A DNA stretch of 64,000 nucleotides from Phycisphaera sp. (GTDB lineage: Bacteria > Planctomycetota > Phycisphaerae > Phycisphaerales > Zrk34), in assembly GCA_016125285.1 (NCBI GenBank), contig WGMA01000042.1, positions 62,001-126,000 of the forward strand, in the 5' to 3' direction. Shown here piece by piece: positions 38,264 through 46,789 of this stretch (position 1 is its first letter; each line of letters starts with the position of its first letter). Made by a program: the position numbers and the translations under genes. The notes beneath the pieces are model-generated. The model had not been told where the DNA came from, searched no databases, and saw only the letters and a program-made list of their open reading frames with translations.

Positions 38264-38342
38264 CGTGTGCCACTGGCGGCTTGCCCGCCAATCCGACTCT
38301 TCATTGAACCAACACTGGCGGGCAAGCCGCCAGTGGCACACG
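38264..38342. repeat. Perfect 27-bp inverted repeat
   Basis: Bases 38264-38290 are exactly complementary to 38316-38342, with a 25-base loop between. The arm begins CGTGTGCCACTGGCGGCTTG. The element separates the divergent DUF1802 and tRNA-binding-protein genes and reads as CHWRLARQ or RQWHT in translation, a peptide often seen in mis-annotated planctomycete ORFs, which suggests a dispersed repeat family. It would form a very stable hairpin in RNA or a cruciform in DNA. Confidence 0.85.
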
Positions 38343-38417
38343 TTCTGCGTCGTCACACGTCGCGGCGTTCGTGTTATCATGCCCGCCCGAAGTTTCACGC
38401 CGAAAGGACGACGCACG

Positions 38418-38840
38418 ATGACCGACGAACCGACCCCGACGCCCGACCAGCCCGCCGCGCCGCCCGCGCCGGCCGAGGCGCCCGCGCCGACGACGAAGCC
38501 CGAGATCGAGTACGACGACTTCGCGAAGCTGGACCTGCGTGTCGCGACGATCACGCAGGCCGAGCCGCACCCCAACGCCGATCGTCTGCTCAAGCTGCAG
38601 CTGGACCTCGGCGAGCTGGGCCCGCGTCAGATCTGCGCCGGCATCAAGGGTTACGAAGAGCCCGAGCGGCTGGTCGGTCGGCAGATCATCATCGTGGCGA
38701 ACCTCAAGCCGCGCAAGATCCGCGGCGAGGTCTCCAACGGCATGCTGATGGCCGCGAGCCACAAGGACGGCGACGACCTGACGGACGTGGTCGTGCTGAT
38801 GCCGACACGACCGGTCCCGGCCGGTTCGTCGGTCAGCTGA
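38418..38840 (+). CDS. tRNA-binding domain protein (MetRS C-terminal/CsaA/EMAP-II type)
   Basis: This 140-residue cytosolic protein begins with ~30 Pro/Ala/Thr-rich residues, then an OB-fold tRNA-binding domain: YDDFAKLDLRVATITQAEPH, PNADRLLKLQLDLGE, RQICAGIKGYEEPERLVGR, VANLKPRKIRGEVSNGMLMA. It may act as a separate dimerising/tRNA-binding part of methionyl-tRNA synthetase or as a CsaA-like chaperone; no synthetase domain is attached. GAAAGGACG supplies the RBS, and GTTATCATG at 38370-38378 is a possible -10. Confidence 0.85.
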   Translation: MTDEPTPTPDQPAAPPAPAEAPAPTTKPEIEYDDFAKLDLRVATITQAEPHPNADRLLKLQLDLGELGPRQICAGIKGYEEPERLVGRQIIIVANLKPRKIRGEVSNGMLMAASHKDGDDLTDVVVLMPTRPVPAGSSVS

Positions 38841-38928
38841 CCCCACGTGACAAGCGTGTTGCATCTTTCTCCCCGGATGTCGTGACGCGAGCGGGGCGTG
38901 CGCCGCGCCGCGTCTCCGCCGTGTGTGG

Positions 38929-41256
38929 TTACTTGTCTTTGGTCTGCGCGTTGGCCGTGCCCGCGTTGTCGCCGTCGGTCTTCTTCGGCTTGTCGGGCGT
39001 GGGGTTGGCGTCGACGTAGTGCAGCCGCTTGATCAGCGCGTCCTTCGACAGCGGGTTGTTGGCGATGTCCATTTCCTGCTTCGACTGCTCCCGCATCTCC
39101 TGCATCCGCATGTCGTTGCTCACCGCGAGCTTCTCGGTGGCGTACTGGCCGGAGTCGATCGGCATGTCGTCGACGATGTCGACCAGCACGATGCGCATCT
39201 GGCGGTCAAGCCTGATGGCGTCGACCGAGAGCTTGGGGTCGGCCTTGATGATGCCGCCGGCTTCGCGGAGCTTCGCCGCGAGCTTGAACACCGCGTCGAG
39301 GAAGTCCTCGGAACGACCGACGCCCTCGACGTTCGGCACGTCCGTGATCTCCACGTTCGCCGCGAGCTCGGGCATGCCGAGCATCATCGCCAGCTGGCGC
39401 CGCTGCAGCGCCTGCTGGATCGCCTTCTCGTCCCGCTTGGCGAACGGCTCGGGCCGGTACACGACCGTGTCGAACCCCTTGGCGACCTCCTGGAGCCCCT
39501 CGGTGCGGGCGCGGGACACCAGCGCCTCGGTGCGGCTCTCCAGCTGCTTGTACGCCTGGAGGCGACGCCAGTCGCCCTCGACCTGCAGCGCGACCTCGTC
39601 GATCTTCTTCGGCTCGTGCGCGGGGCTGATGTCGAAGACGCGGAAGATGTGGACGCTGTCCAGATCGTCGGTCACCGGGATCGAAGCGACGTTGAGCTGG
39701 AGGCGGACCTGACGCAGCGCCGCGTCCGGGTTCTCCTTGCCGTCGTGCAGTTCCTTGACGGCGAACGCGTAGCGGGCGACCGGGTAGCGCTGGCCGGCGA
39801 ACTGCAGCGAGGACTTGCCAAAGTGCGTCTCCGTCGCCACGTCGCGGACGTTCATCCAGCGGTTGTCGACGCGGGTGACCTTCGGCAGCACGCCGAACTC
39901 CGCCTGGATCTGCTCGGCGATCTTTTCGAAGGGCACCGGCGTGTGCTTGTTGAGCACGAGGTAGCCGGCGGGGTCGGTCGGCAGACCGCGGCGGCTCTCG
40001 TCGAGCAGCGCGCGGATGGTTTTGACGATGCGGTCCTGCTTCTTGGCCGCCTCGGCGTCACGCACGTCCTTGATGACCTTCTCGCGGACCTCGCGGTAGG
40101 GCTGTGGTCCGGGCGCCTTCTTCGGCGCGTCGGGCGCGTCGGGCGCGGTCGGGGCCGCCGTGGCCGCGTCGTCGGGTTTGGTCGCGGGGGCGGCGGTCGT
40201 GGCGGGCTTGGCGGTGTCGGTCGCCGCGGCCGGGGCGTCGTTCTGCGTGACCTCGGTGGCCGAGACGAGGCTCGGGATCACGTCGGACGCGTCAGATGAA
40301 CCGTCGGCGGGCTTGGCGTCACCGTCCTTCTTCGGCGCGTCGGCTCCGCCGGCGTCGGGCGCGGGCTTGGTGGCGTCGGGCGTGGCCGGCGTGTCACCGC
40401 TCGGCGCGGCGCCGTCGGCGGGCTTGTCGGCCGGCTTGTCGGCGGGCGTCGCGCCGTCCGCGGGCTTCTCGGCCGGCGGCGGGGGCATGTACATCTCGGG
40501 GTGATCGAGGTAGTAACGCTGGGCGTCGACCTCGTCGACGGTGATGGACGCCGCGACGTCGTCACGCGACACGGTGATGTACTCGATCTTGACGCGGTCC
40601 GGCAGGTAGTAGCCGAAGCCGTACGGCTTGCTCTCGCCGGGCTTGAACGACTTGTACTTGTTGAAGTGCTCGAGCAGCTGGGCGTCGGTCGGCTTGTCGA
40701 CCTGCTTGAGCATCTCCGTGGCGTCGACGGCGACGAGCTCGATGCCGAGTCGTGACCGCGTGGTCTGGGCGTAGTGACGCAGGCGCGGCTCGGAGGGGCG
40801 GTCGGAATCGACGACCATGTCGAGCAGACGCTGCCACATCAGCGCGTGCTGATACGTGCGGATCAGGCCGTCCTCGGAGATGCGGTAGCCGCTCAGGACG
40901 TTGGCCTTCTCCTTGGGGTCCATGTTGTCCACGAGCAGCCGCGCCTCTGATTTCGAGACGTACACGCCGTTGCGCTCGGCCTCGCGGAGCAGCAGCAGCC
41001 AGTGCAGCGGATCGGTCGGGAAGTGCGCCGGGTGCGACTCGGGCAGCGGCGGGAACTGCCGCGCGAGCATGTCGATCTCGGTCGCGGCCTGGTGCAGATC
41101 GCCCTGCGTGATCGTCTCACCGTCGACCGTGCCGACCGTCACCGATGACGGCGTCGGACGGAACATGTTCGATCCCGGCAGCAGGAACACCACCATCAGG
41201 AACGAACCGAGCACGACCAGCAGGATCTTGTTGTACTTGTAAAACCACTTGAGCAT
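38929..41256 (-). CDS. SurA/PpiD-like periplasmic folding-factor protein
   Basis: This 775-residue protein has one N-terminal helix (ILLVVLGSFLMVVFLL, about 10-26) and a large exported part. The N-terminal half has the SurA/PpiD_N pattern (VGTVDGETITQGDLHQAATE, then long helices with LLLLREAERNGVYVSKSEAR). A low-complexity Ala/Pro/Asp/Lys insertion (about 240-385) with repeats of KPADG/DKPADK splits the protein. A clear parvulin rotamase signature is not visible by eye, so catalytic prolyl isomerisation is unproven. It likely helps fold or export envelope proteins. A TATACT -10-like hexamer and GGAG precede the ATG at 41256. It is divergent from the metallophosphatase gene. Confidence 0.75.
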   Translation of the reverse strand: MLKWFYKYNKILLVVLGSFLMVVFLLPGSNMFRPTPSSVTVGTVDGETITQGDLHQAATEIDMLARQFPPLPESHPAHFPTDPLHWLLLLREAERNGVYVSKSEARLLVDNMDPKEKANVLSGYRISEDGLIRTYQHALMWQRLLDMVVDSDRPSEPRLRHYAQTTRSRLGIELVAVDATEMLKQVDKPTDAQLLEHFNKYKSFKPGESKPYGFGYYLPDRVKIEYITVSRDDVAASITVDEVDAQRYYLDHPEMYMPPPPAEKPADGATPADKPADKPADGAAPSGDTPATPDATKPAPDAGGADAPKKDGDAKPADGSSDASDVIPSLVSATEVTQNDAPAAATDTAKPATTAAPATKPDDAATAAPTAPDAPDAPKKAPGPQPYREVREKVIKDVRDAEAAKKQDRIVKTIRALLDESRRGLPTDPAGYLVLNKHTPVPFEKIAEQIQAEFGVLPKVTRVDNRWMNVRDVATETHFGKSSLQFAGQRYPVARYAFAVKELHDGKENPDAALRQVRLQLNVASIPVTDDLDSVHIFRVFDISPAHEPKKIDEVALQVEGDWRRLQAYKQLESRTEALVSRARTEGLQEVAKGFDTVVYRPEPFAKRDEKAIQQALQRRQLAMMLGMPELAANVEITDVPNVEGVGRSEDFLDAVFKLAAKLREAGGIIKADPKLSVDAIRLDRQMRIVLVDIVDDMPIDSGQYATEKLAVSNDMRMQEMREQSKQEMDIANNPLSKDALIKRLHYVDANPTPDKPKKTDGDNAGTANAQTKDK

Positions 41257-41358
41257 CGCTTACCGGCTCCATTTGCGGGCAAAAGACCGGACAGTATACG
41301 CTTTACCAGGCTCCGCGTACAAACGGCCCGTCCGGCCGCGTCGGCGCGGGCGTCGGCG

Positions 41359-42048
41359 GTGAGCGCCACGGAGGTATCGGCGTTGGGACGGGTTATCGCG
41401 ATCGGTGACATCCACGGCTGTTCGGCGGCGTTCGACGCCGTGCTGGACGCGGTCAACCTGCGCCCCGACGACCTGCTCGTGCCGCTGGGCGACTACGTCG
41501 ATCGCGGGCCCGACAGCCGCGGCGTCATCGAGCGGCTGATCCGTCTGGGCGACGTCGGGCCTTGCCCCGTCATGCCGATCATCGGTAATCACGAGCTGAT
41601 GATGCTCACCGCGTCGCACGGCGAGCGTGACCTGCAGATGTGGCTCGACGCCGGGGGCAGGGCGACGCTGGAGTCGTACGGGGCTCACAGCGTCGGGGAA
41701 CTGCCGGACGAGCATCTGGCGTTCATCCACCGCTGTCGGCCGTGGTTTGAGACGGACACGCACATCTTCGTGCACGCCAACTACGACCCCGGCACGCCGC
41801 TCGAGCGGCAGACGCCGTTCACGCTGCACTGGCTGAGCCTGCGGGACAAGGCGCCCGACAAGCGGCACGTGTCGGGAAAAACCGTCGTCGTGGGGCACAC
41901 GCCCCAACCGGAGGTATTGGACCTCGGGTACCTGATCGATCTGGACACCGGCTGCTGTAAGGGCGGCTGGCTCACAGGGATGGACGTGACGACGGGGCGG
42001 ATCTGGCAGGCCGACGCGGACGGAAATATGCGTAGCCCATCTGGATAA
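41359..42048 (+). CDS. Metallophosphoesterase, bacterial Ser/Thr protein phosphatase type
   Basis: This 229-residue phosphatase has the PPP-family metal motifs GDIHG, GDYVDRG and GNHE (as IGNHELMML), then VGHTPQPEV and a final metal His. It is close to bacterial PrpA/PrpE or diadenosine-tetraphosphatase-like PPP enzymes. It could counter the Ser/Thr kinase at the window start, though that link is only an inference. The GTG start at 41359 is uncertain; a TTG at 41383 immediately before GRVIAIGDIHG is possible. The candidate structured RNA follows. Confidence 0.82.
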   Translation: MSATEVSALGRVIAIGDIHGCSAAFDAVLDAVNLRPDDLLVPLGDYVDRGPDSRGVIERLIRLGDVGPCPVMPIIGNHELMMLTASHGERDLQMWLDAGGRATLESYGAHSVGELPDEHLAFIHRCRPWFETDTHIFVHANYDPGTPLERQTPFTLHWLSLRDKAPDKRHVSGKTVVVGHTPQPEVLDLGYLIDLDTGCCKGGWLTGMDVTTGRIWQADADGNMRSPSG

Positions 42049-42064
42049 TGTCGCCGCATGGGCG

Positions 42065-42252
42065 CGAGATTGTAAAAAAGAGTTGCGGCGGTGGTACTTT
42101 TTCTGGTACAAGGCTTCTCCTTCGGAGGGTTTGGTGCCTACTATCCGCTGGTAGGACCGAGACGGCGACAGCCGCCAATCAATTTGCCCTAAGCTCCCCC
42201 GGGGGTCGTGACTGGGATTCGTCCCACAACCACGGCCACCGGGTCTTTTTTT
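42065..42252 (+). ncRNA. Candidate structured RNA of unknown class ending in an intrinsic terminator
   Basis: This gene-free stretch shows several stable stems in order: CTCC/GGAG with a TTC loop (about 42118-42129), GGT-CCTAC/GTAGG-ACC (about 42130-42157), CGGC/GCCG closing GACA, and GGCGG at about 42087 that can pair with GCCGCC at about 42170 to enclose them. It then runs into a strong terminator hairpin. The length (~180) and compact folding suit a small RNA. I could not match it to 6S, SRP, tmRNA or RNase P hallmarks. Limits are approximate and the call is inference. Confidence 0.35.
42198..42252 (+). terminator. Strong intrinsic terminator
   Basis: CCCGG (42198-42202) pairs with CCGGG (42239-42243). 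After a G-A mismatch, GGTCGTG (42204-42210) pairs with CACGGCC (42231-42237), and an inner TGGG/CCCA closes a 6-base loop. The stem is followed directly by TCTTTTTTT (42244-42252). It is the clearest Rho-independent terminator in the window and would end either the phosphatase transcript or the candidate RNA. Confidence 0.75.
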
Positions 42253-42290
42253 GCGCCGAGGGTTTTTGTTTGCAAGGGGGGCGGGGTAGT

Positions 42291-42332
42291 CATTTTCCAT
42301 TTCTCATTTTCCATTTTCCACTTTTCATTTGA
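42291..42332. repeat. Heptad repeat E (single arm)
   Basis: Six consecutive 7-base units read CATTTTC, CATTTCT, CATTTTC, CATTTTC, CACTTTT, CATTTGA. It lies 38 bases after the terminator within a 586-base gap without a gene (42049-42634). No inverted partner arm is visible. The rest of the gap (about 42333-42610) is GT-rich and shows no ORF or stem I would defend. Confidence 0.7.
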
Positions 42333-42622
42333 GCCGGGGGGAGGGGGGCCACCGTGGGTCTTCTGCAATGCCATATGCAAAGTGCTGGAAGGCGTGGTCG
42401 GCGCGCGGAATGTGTGTCGTGTGGGACATGTGTGTGCTCTCTATAAATGGGTGGGACGACGCGCAGGTGCGCACGGGGGTGTCGCGACGCGGCGGGGCGA
42501 CGTTGTAAGTCATGCGCGTGATGGGCGATGACTTTCTTGTGACCAATTCGCGCTGAAGGGGTTTCGTTGTCGGTCGGTGCGCACGAGGTGACGGCGCGAT
42601 TTGCCACGTGCGCGGCAGTCTC

Positions 42623-42628
42623 TATCAT
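42623..42628 (+). promoter_or_regulatory. Candidate -10 element giving a leaderless ubiE transcript
   Basis: TATCAT ends 6 bases before the ATG at 42635, in the same CTATCATCC context as at 9278-9286. No Shine-Dalgarno sequence lies before the ATG. This suggests a start point on or next to the start codon. Confidence 0.35.
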
Positions 42629-42634
42629 CCGGCC

Positions 42635-43426
42635 ATGGCTTCGAGCGAACATCCCTCCGCGTCGACGTCCGCCGGTGAGGCGGCCTGGCGTGACGACAAC
42701 CTCGACAACCCGCACGCGGTGGCTGACAAGGCGCAGCGCGTGCAGGCGATGTTCAGCGCGATCGCCAAGAGCTACGACCTGAACAACCGGCTGCACTCGA
42801 TGTGGCGCGACCAGGCGTGGCGTCGCAAGGCGGTGAAGCTGTGCGCGGTGAAGGGCGACGATGTGGTCGTCGACGTGGCGTGCGGCACGGGCGACCTGTC
42901 GCTGGCGTTCGCCGACGCCGGGCCGAAGCGGGTGCTGGGGATCGACTTCACGCACAACATGACGGTGATCGCGGGTCACAAGCGGGCCGCGCGCGGCGCG
43001 TCGCTCGCCACGCCGGTGCACTTCGCCGACGGCGACGCGATGCAACTGCCGTTGCCCGACGCGACGGCGGACGTCGTGTCGATCGCGTTCGGCATCCGCA
43101 ACGTCGCCGAGCCGGCCAAGGCGATCGGCGAGTTCTACCGGATCCTGCGTCCGGGCGGGCGGGTGTGCATCCTCGAGTTCTCGCTGCCGACGAACCCGCT
43201 GATGCTGGCGATGTACAACTTCTACTTCCGCCACATCATGCCGCGCACCGCGACGCTGATCAGCGGCGACCGCAGCGGGGCGTACAAGTACCTGCCGCAG
43301 TCGGTCAACACGTTCCTCGGCCGGCAGCAGATGGTCGACATGCTCGAGGGCGCGGGGTTCACCGACGTGTCGCAGACGGCGATGACGTTCGGCATCTGCA
43401 TCGCGTACATCGGGCACAAACGCTAG
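42635..43426 (+). CDS. ubiE: Demethylmenaquinone/ubiquinone methyltransferase
   Basis: This 263-residue SAM-dependent enzyme performs the C-methylation of demethylmenaquinone (or the ubiquinone precursor). It has the UbiE signatures YDLNNRLHSMWRDQAWRRKA (signature 1) and RILRPGGRVCILEFSLPTNP (signature 2), plus the SAM motif VVDVACGTGDLSLAF and post-motif LGIDFT. Planctomycetes generally use menaquinone, so the product would supply the quinol oxidised by alternative complex III. The gene name menG is equally apt. It is not clustered with other menaquinone genes. The ATG at 42635 is chosen by homology. Confidence 0.9.
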   Translation: MASSEHPSASTSAGEAAWRDDNLDNPHAVADKAQRVQAMFSAIAKSYDLNNRLHSMWRDQAWRRKAVKLCAVKGDDVVVDVACGTGDLSLAFADAGPKRVLGIDFTHNMTVIAGHKRAARGASLATPVHFADGDAMQLPLPDATADVVSIAFGIRNVAEPAKAIGEFYRILRPGGRVCILEFSLPTNPLMLAMYNFYFRHIMPRTATLISGDRSGAYKYLPQSVNTFLGRQQMVDMLEGAGFTDVSQTAMTFGICIAYIGHKR

Positions 43427-43531
43427 GCGACCCTGCGGCGTTTGCGCAGGCGCGTGACGGGATCGCGCCTACACGCGAACTTCGAATCTGAATACTCTTT
43501 TGCGACTCTCATCAGCAAAGGAAACCGGGCA

Positions 43532-45139
43532 ATGGCCAAATCGAATCGTGTCGCGCTGGGCCTCGACTTCGGCACCGAATCCGTCCGAGCGATCCTCGTC
43601 GGGCTCGACGGCGTCGAGCGTGCGTCGGCGGTGGTGAAGTATCGGCACGGGCAGATCACGCAGACGCTGCCGACGACGGGGCAGACGTTGCCGCACGACT
43701 TCGCGTTTCAGCACCCGGCGGACTGGATCGACGGCGCGGGCAAGGCGGTGCGCAAAGCGATGCGCACCGCGAAGCTCAGCGCGGACGACGTGGTCGGCAT
43801 CGGCGTGGACTTCACGAGCTGCACGATGCTGCCCGCGCTGCGTGACGGCACGCCGCTGTGCCAGGTGCACCCGTTTGACGAGCAGATGTTCGCGTGGCCC
43901 AAGCTGTGGAAGCACCACGGGGCGCAGAAGCAGACCGACCGCATCAACGACGTGGCACGCGAGCGCAAGGAAAAATGGCTCGACACGTACGGCGGGACGA
44001 TCGGCCTGGAGTGGTTCTTCCCCAAGATCCTCGAGACGCTCGAACGCGCGCCGAAGGTGTACGACGCGGCGGAGGTGTGGGTCGAGGCGGGCGACTGGTT
44101 CGTGTGGCGACTGGTCGGCTGCAAGGCGGAGGACCTGCCGCGGTCGACGTGCCAGGCGGGTTACAAGGCGATGTGGTCGGCGAAGACCGGCTACCCGTCG
44201 CGCGAGTTCTTTGCGGCGCTGCACCCGAAGATGGCGAACGTCGTGAGCGACAAGATGCCCGGGCGGATGCTGGCGCCGGGCGAGGTCGCGGGTGGGCTGT
44301 GTGCGGAGATGGCGAAGCGGTTGGGATTGCGTGAGACGACGCCGGTGAGTGCAGCGACGATCGACGCGCACGCGGGCGTGCCGGGCGCGGGCGCGGCGGG
44401 CGCGGGCACGCTGGTGATGGTGATGGGCACAAGCTCGTGTCACATGCTCAACGCGACGGAAGGCACGGTCGTGCCGGGCGTCGCGGGCGTGGTCGACGGC
44501 GGCATCCTGCCGGGCTATTTCGGCTACGAGACGGGACAGGCGGCGGTCGGCGACGCGTTCGCGTGGCTGCGGCAGACGGTGGGGCAGCGCGACTTCAACC
44601 AGCTCGCGGCGGGCGCGGCGGAGTTGCCGCCCGGCGCGGACGGCGTGCTGTGCATGGACTGGTTCAACGGCTGCCGGACGCCGCTGATGGACGGCTCGCT
44701 CCGTGGCGCGTTCACGGGGCTGTCGCTGAACCACGGACCGCATCACCTGTACCGCGCGCTGCTCGAGGCGTCGGCGTTCGGCGTGCGCTGGATCGTCGAC
44801 CTGCTCGCCGAGCACGGCGTGCCCGTGCGCGACTACGTCGCCACCGGCGGCCTGCCGCACCACAATCCCTTGCTCGTGCAGGTCTACGCCGACGTGCTCG
44901 GCAAGCCGATCAGCGTGCACCCCGCGCTGCACGGCCCGGCGATCGGCGCGGCGATCCTCGGCGCGCTGGTCGCGGGCAAGGCCGTCACCGGCTTCAAATC
45001 ACCCGCCGACGCGATCCGCACGATGGCCGACCCGAAGAAGCACGGCGGGTCGAAGATCGTCAAACCACGCCGCGCGGCGACCAGAGCGTATGACGACGTG
45101 TACGGGCGGTATCGGACGCTCGCTGATCAGCTCGCTTGA
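43532..45139 (+). CDS. araB: Ribulokinase (FGGY carbohydrate kinase)
   Basis: This 535-residue enzyme phosphorylates L-ribulose (or D-ribulose) with ATP. The N-terminal ATPase motif is ALGLDFGTESVRAILV; GIGVDFTSCTMLP and PLCQVHPFDEQMFAWPKLWK are typical of AraB. The C-terminal domain shows MVMGTSSCHML, a FGGY-like LLEASAFGVRWIVDLL and ATGGLPHHNPLLVQVYADV with the nucleotide-binding loop. No araA or araD gene lies next to it. AAAGGAAACC is the RBS before the ATG at 43532. Confidence 0.88.
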   Translation: MAKSNRVALGLDFGTESVRAILVGLDGVERASAVVKYRHGQITQTLPTTGQTLPHDFAFQHPADWIDGAGKAVRKAMRTAKLSADDVVGIGVDFTSCTMLPALRDGTPLCQVHPFDEQMFAWPKLWKHHGAQKQTDRINDVARERKEKWLDTYGGTIGLEWFFPKILETLERAPKVYDAAEVWVEAGDWFVWRLVGCKAEDLPRSTCQAGYKAMWSAKTGYPSREFFAALHPKMANVVSDKMPGRMLAPGEVAGGLCAEMAKRLGLRETTPVSAATIDAHAGVPGAGAAGAGTLVMVMGTSSCHMLNATEGTVVPGVAGVVDGGILPGYFGYETGQAAVGDAFAWLRQTVGQRDFNQLAAGAAELPPGADGVLCMDWFNGCRTPLMDGSLRGAFTGLSLNHGPHHLYRALLEASAFGVRWIVDLLAEHGVPVRDYVATGGLPHHNPLLVQVYADVLGKPISVHPALHGPAIGAAILGALVAGKAVTGFKSPADAIRTMADPKKHGGSKIVKPRRAATRAYDDVYGRYRTLADQLA

Positions 45140-45150
45140 TTGGGCGTGGC

Positions 45151-45256
45151 TATTTGGTGATTTGGGAAGTGGTGATTTGGTGATGTGGCATGCCCACAGG
45201 TCGTCGCGCCAAAGGATCACATCACCAAATCACCAAATCACCACTTCACCAAATCG
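45151..45256. repeat. Octad/heptad-repeat inverted element D
   Basis: The left arm (45151-45188) reads TATTTGG, TGATTTGG, GAAGTGG, TGATTTGG, TGATGTGG. The right arm (45218-45256), read on the minus strand, is CGATTTGG, TGAAGTGG, TGATTTGG, TGATTTGG, TGATGTG. The arms form a hairpin of about 38 bases with a 29-base loop that contains GTCGTCGCGCC (45200-45210), the same 11-mer as in the loop of the element at 37583-37675. It lies between the araB stop and the cyclase promoter. Confidence 0.75.
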
Positions 45257-45274
45257 CAACCTGCCCCGCCTCAA

Positions 45275-45290
45275 AACAGTACAATCTGTT
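45275..45290 (+). promoter_or_regulatory. Candidate -10/operator palindrome before the cyclase gene
   Basis: AACAG (45275-45279), TACAAT (45280-45285) and CTGTT (45286-45290) form an inverted repeat centred on a -10-like hexamer. Its position, 34 bases upstream of the ATG with GAGGTCAC as RBS between, suits a promoter controlled by a palindrome-binding regulator. A similar ACAGTACAAT string occurs at 55123-55132. Confidence 0.35.
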
Positions 45291-45319
45291 GGGTGATTCG
45301 TTCGCGTTGGTGAGGTCAC

Positions 45320-46744
45320 ATGTCCGAGCAGAAGCCCAAGCAGAAGCGACGCCTGGCGGCGATCATGTTTTCCGACATCGTCGGCTTCTCCAGCGAGATG
45401 GGGGCCGACGAGCAGCGGGCGGTGCGCATCCTCGCGACGCACAACAAGATCTTCGACATGGCGATCCGGCAGCACGACGGGACGGTCATCAAGCAGATGG
45501 GCGACGGCGTGCTGGTGGAGTTCGGCAGCGCGGTGGACTCGGTGGCGTGCGCGATGGACATCCAGGACCGCGTGCGGAAGCACAACGGCAAGTGCGATCC
45601 GGGGCTGCGGTTCGAGGTGCGGATCGGCGTGCACCTCGGCGACGTGCTGGTGGTGGGCAACGACATCATCGGCGACGGCGTGAACGTCGCGTCGCGGATC
45701 GAGCCGATGGCGACGCCGGGCGGGATCTGCATCAGCCAGGACGTGTACAACCAGGTGCACAACAAGATGGAGATCACGACGGTGGCGCTCGGCCCGCAGC
45801 AGTTCAAGAACATCGAGCGGCAGATCGAGATCTACAAGGTGCTGGCGCAGGCGGCGGAGGCGCAGACGGGCGCGGCGGTGGCCGCGGTGGTGCCGACGGC
45901 GGGCCCGGCGGGCAGCGCGGCGGTGTCGCCGGCGGACATCCCGGTCGCGCGCCCGGCGTCGAAGGCACGCGCGTCGGACGCGGCGCCGCATTCGTCGCGG
46001 CGCACGCTCTGGACGGGCATCGCGATCGGCGTCGGCGCGGTGTTCGCGCTGCTGATCGTCGGCGGCGTGATGAAGGACGGCCAGCGCCGCAAGGCCGAGC
46101 AGCAGGCCGTCGCGAGCGCGATCGACGAGGCGAAGCGGCTCGCCGACGAGGGCAAGCTCGACGACGCCCGCGCGAAGCTCGAAGGCGTGATCGCCGAGGT
46201 GCGGCCGAAGACGCCGGGCATCGACGAGGCGCAGAAGGCGATCGAGCTGATCGAACAGCGTCAGTCGATCGACCAATCGATCGAGAAGGCGCGGTCGCTG
46301 GCCGACGAGGCGAAGTTCGACGAGGCCCGGACGCTGGTTCAGGGGACGCTGCGTACGATCGACGCGGACACCGACGGCGTCGAAGACCTGCGCGCCGCGC
46401 TGACACGGATCGACTACGCCGAGACGATCACCAACCGTTACCGCGACTACGTCAGGCACCTGTACAACCGCGATTGGGACGAGTGCCTGAAGGTGATCGA
46501 TCCCGACAGCCGCGCGACGATCGGCGGGCCGGGCATGCGCTTCCGCCTCGGCGCGCTCCGACTCGCGGCCGAGGTGCTAAAGGTCGATCTCGAGAAGGTG
46601 CGCGTGAAGAACTTCCGCTTCGCCGACGACATGCGCACCGCCACGACGCGTGCCGAGATCTACGCCAACGGCGTGTGGAACGACACCAACAACGACGACC
46701 ACTGGCGCTTCAAGGGCGGGCAGTGGTATCTAGTGATCAAGTGA
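45320..46744 (+). CDS. Membrane-anchored class III adenylate/guanylate cyclase
   Basis: This 474-residue protein has an N-terminal class III cyclase domain (about 1-175): MFSDIVGFS (metal Asp), IKQMGDGVLVEFGS (second Asp), VRIGVHLGDVLVVGNDIIGD and VNVASRIEPMATPGG (Asn/Arg transition-state pair). An Ala-rich linker leads to one helix (about 232-252, GIAIGVGAVFALLIVGGVM). The outer C-terminal part has two repeats of SAIDEAKRLADEGKLDDARA-type helical hairpins (TPR-like), then an NTF2/SnoaL-like end (WNDTNNDDHWRFKGGQWYLV). It probably makes cAMP in response to a periplasmic signal. Confidence 0.85.
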   Translation: MSEQKPKQKRRLAAIMFSDIVGFSSEMGADEQRAVRILATHNKIFDMAIRQHDGTVIKQMGDGVLVEFGSAVDSVACAMDIQDRVRKHNGKCDPGLRFEVRIGVHLGDVLVVGNDIIGDGVNVASRIEPMATPGGICISQDVYNQVHNKMEITTVALGPQQFKNIERQIEIYKVLAQAAEAQTGAAVAAVVPTAGPAGSAAVSPADIPVARPASKARASDAAPHSSRRTLWTGIAIGVGAVFALLIVGGVMKDGQRRKAEQQAVASAIDEAKRLADEGKLDDARAKLEGVIAEVRPKTPGIDEAQKAIELIEQRQSIDQSIEKARSLADEAKFDEARTLVQGTLRTIDADTDGVEDLRAALTRIDYAETITNRYRDYVRHLYNRDWDECLKVIDPDSRATIGGPGMRFRLGALRLAAEVLKVDLEKVRVKNFRFADDMRTATTRAEIYANGVWNDTNNDDHWRFKGGQWYLVIK

Positions 46745-46789
46745 CTGGCGTAACTGAAAGGAATGTTCGGTAGATCCGGGAGGTGTGGT

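Noticed and set aside
38249-38593. N-terminal extension of the DUF1802 gene
   Set aside because: The additional codons read through the 27-bp inverted repeat and the neighbouring promoter/coding region; DUF1802 similarity begins at 38227-38248.
42065-42252. tmRNA, 6S RNA, SRP RNA or RNase P RNA
   Set aside because: No tRNA-like end with CCA, no SRP domain IV motif, no RNase P core motifs, and no 6S-like single long stem with central bubble that I could draw convincingly.
37583-45256. Period-7/8 repeats as a CRISPR array
   Set aside because: Units are only 7-8 bases, contiguous and without spacers, and no cas gene is in the window.
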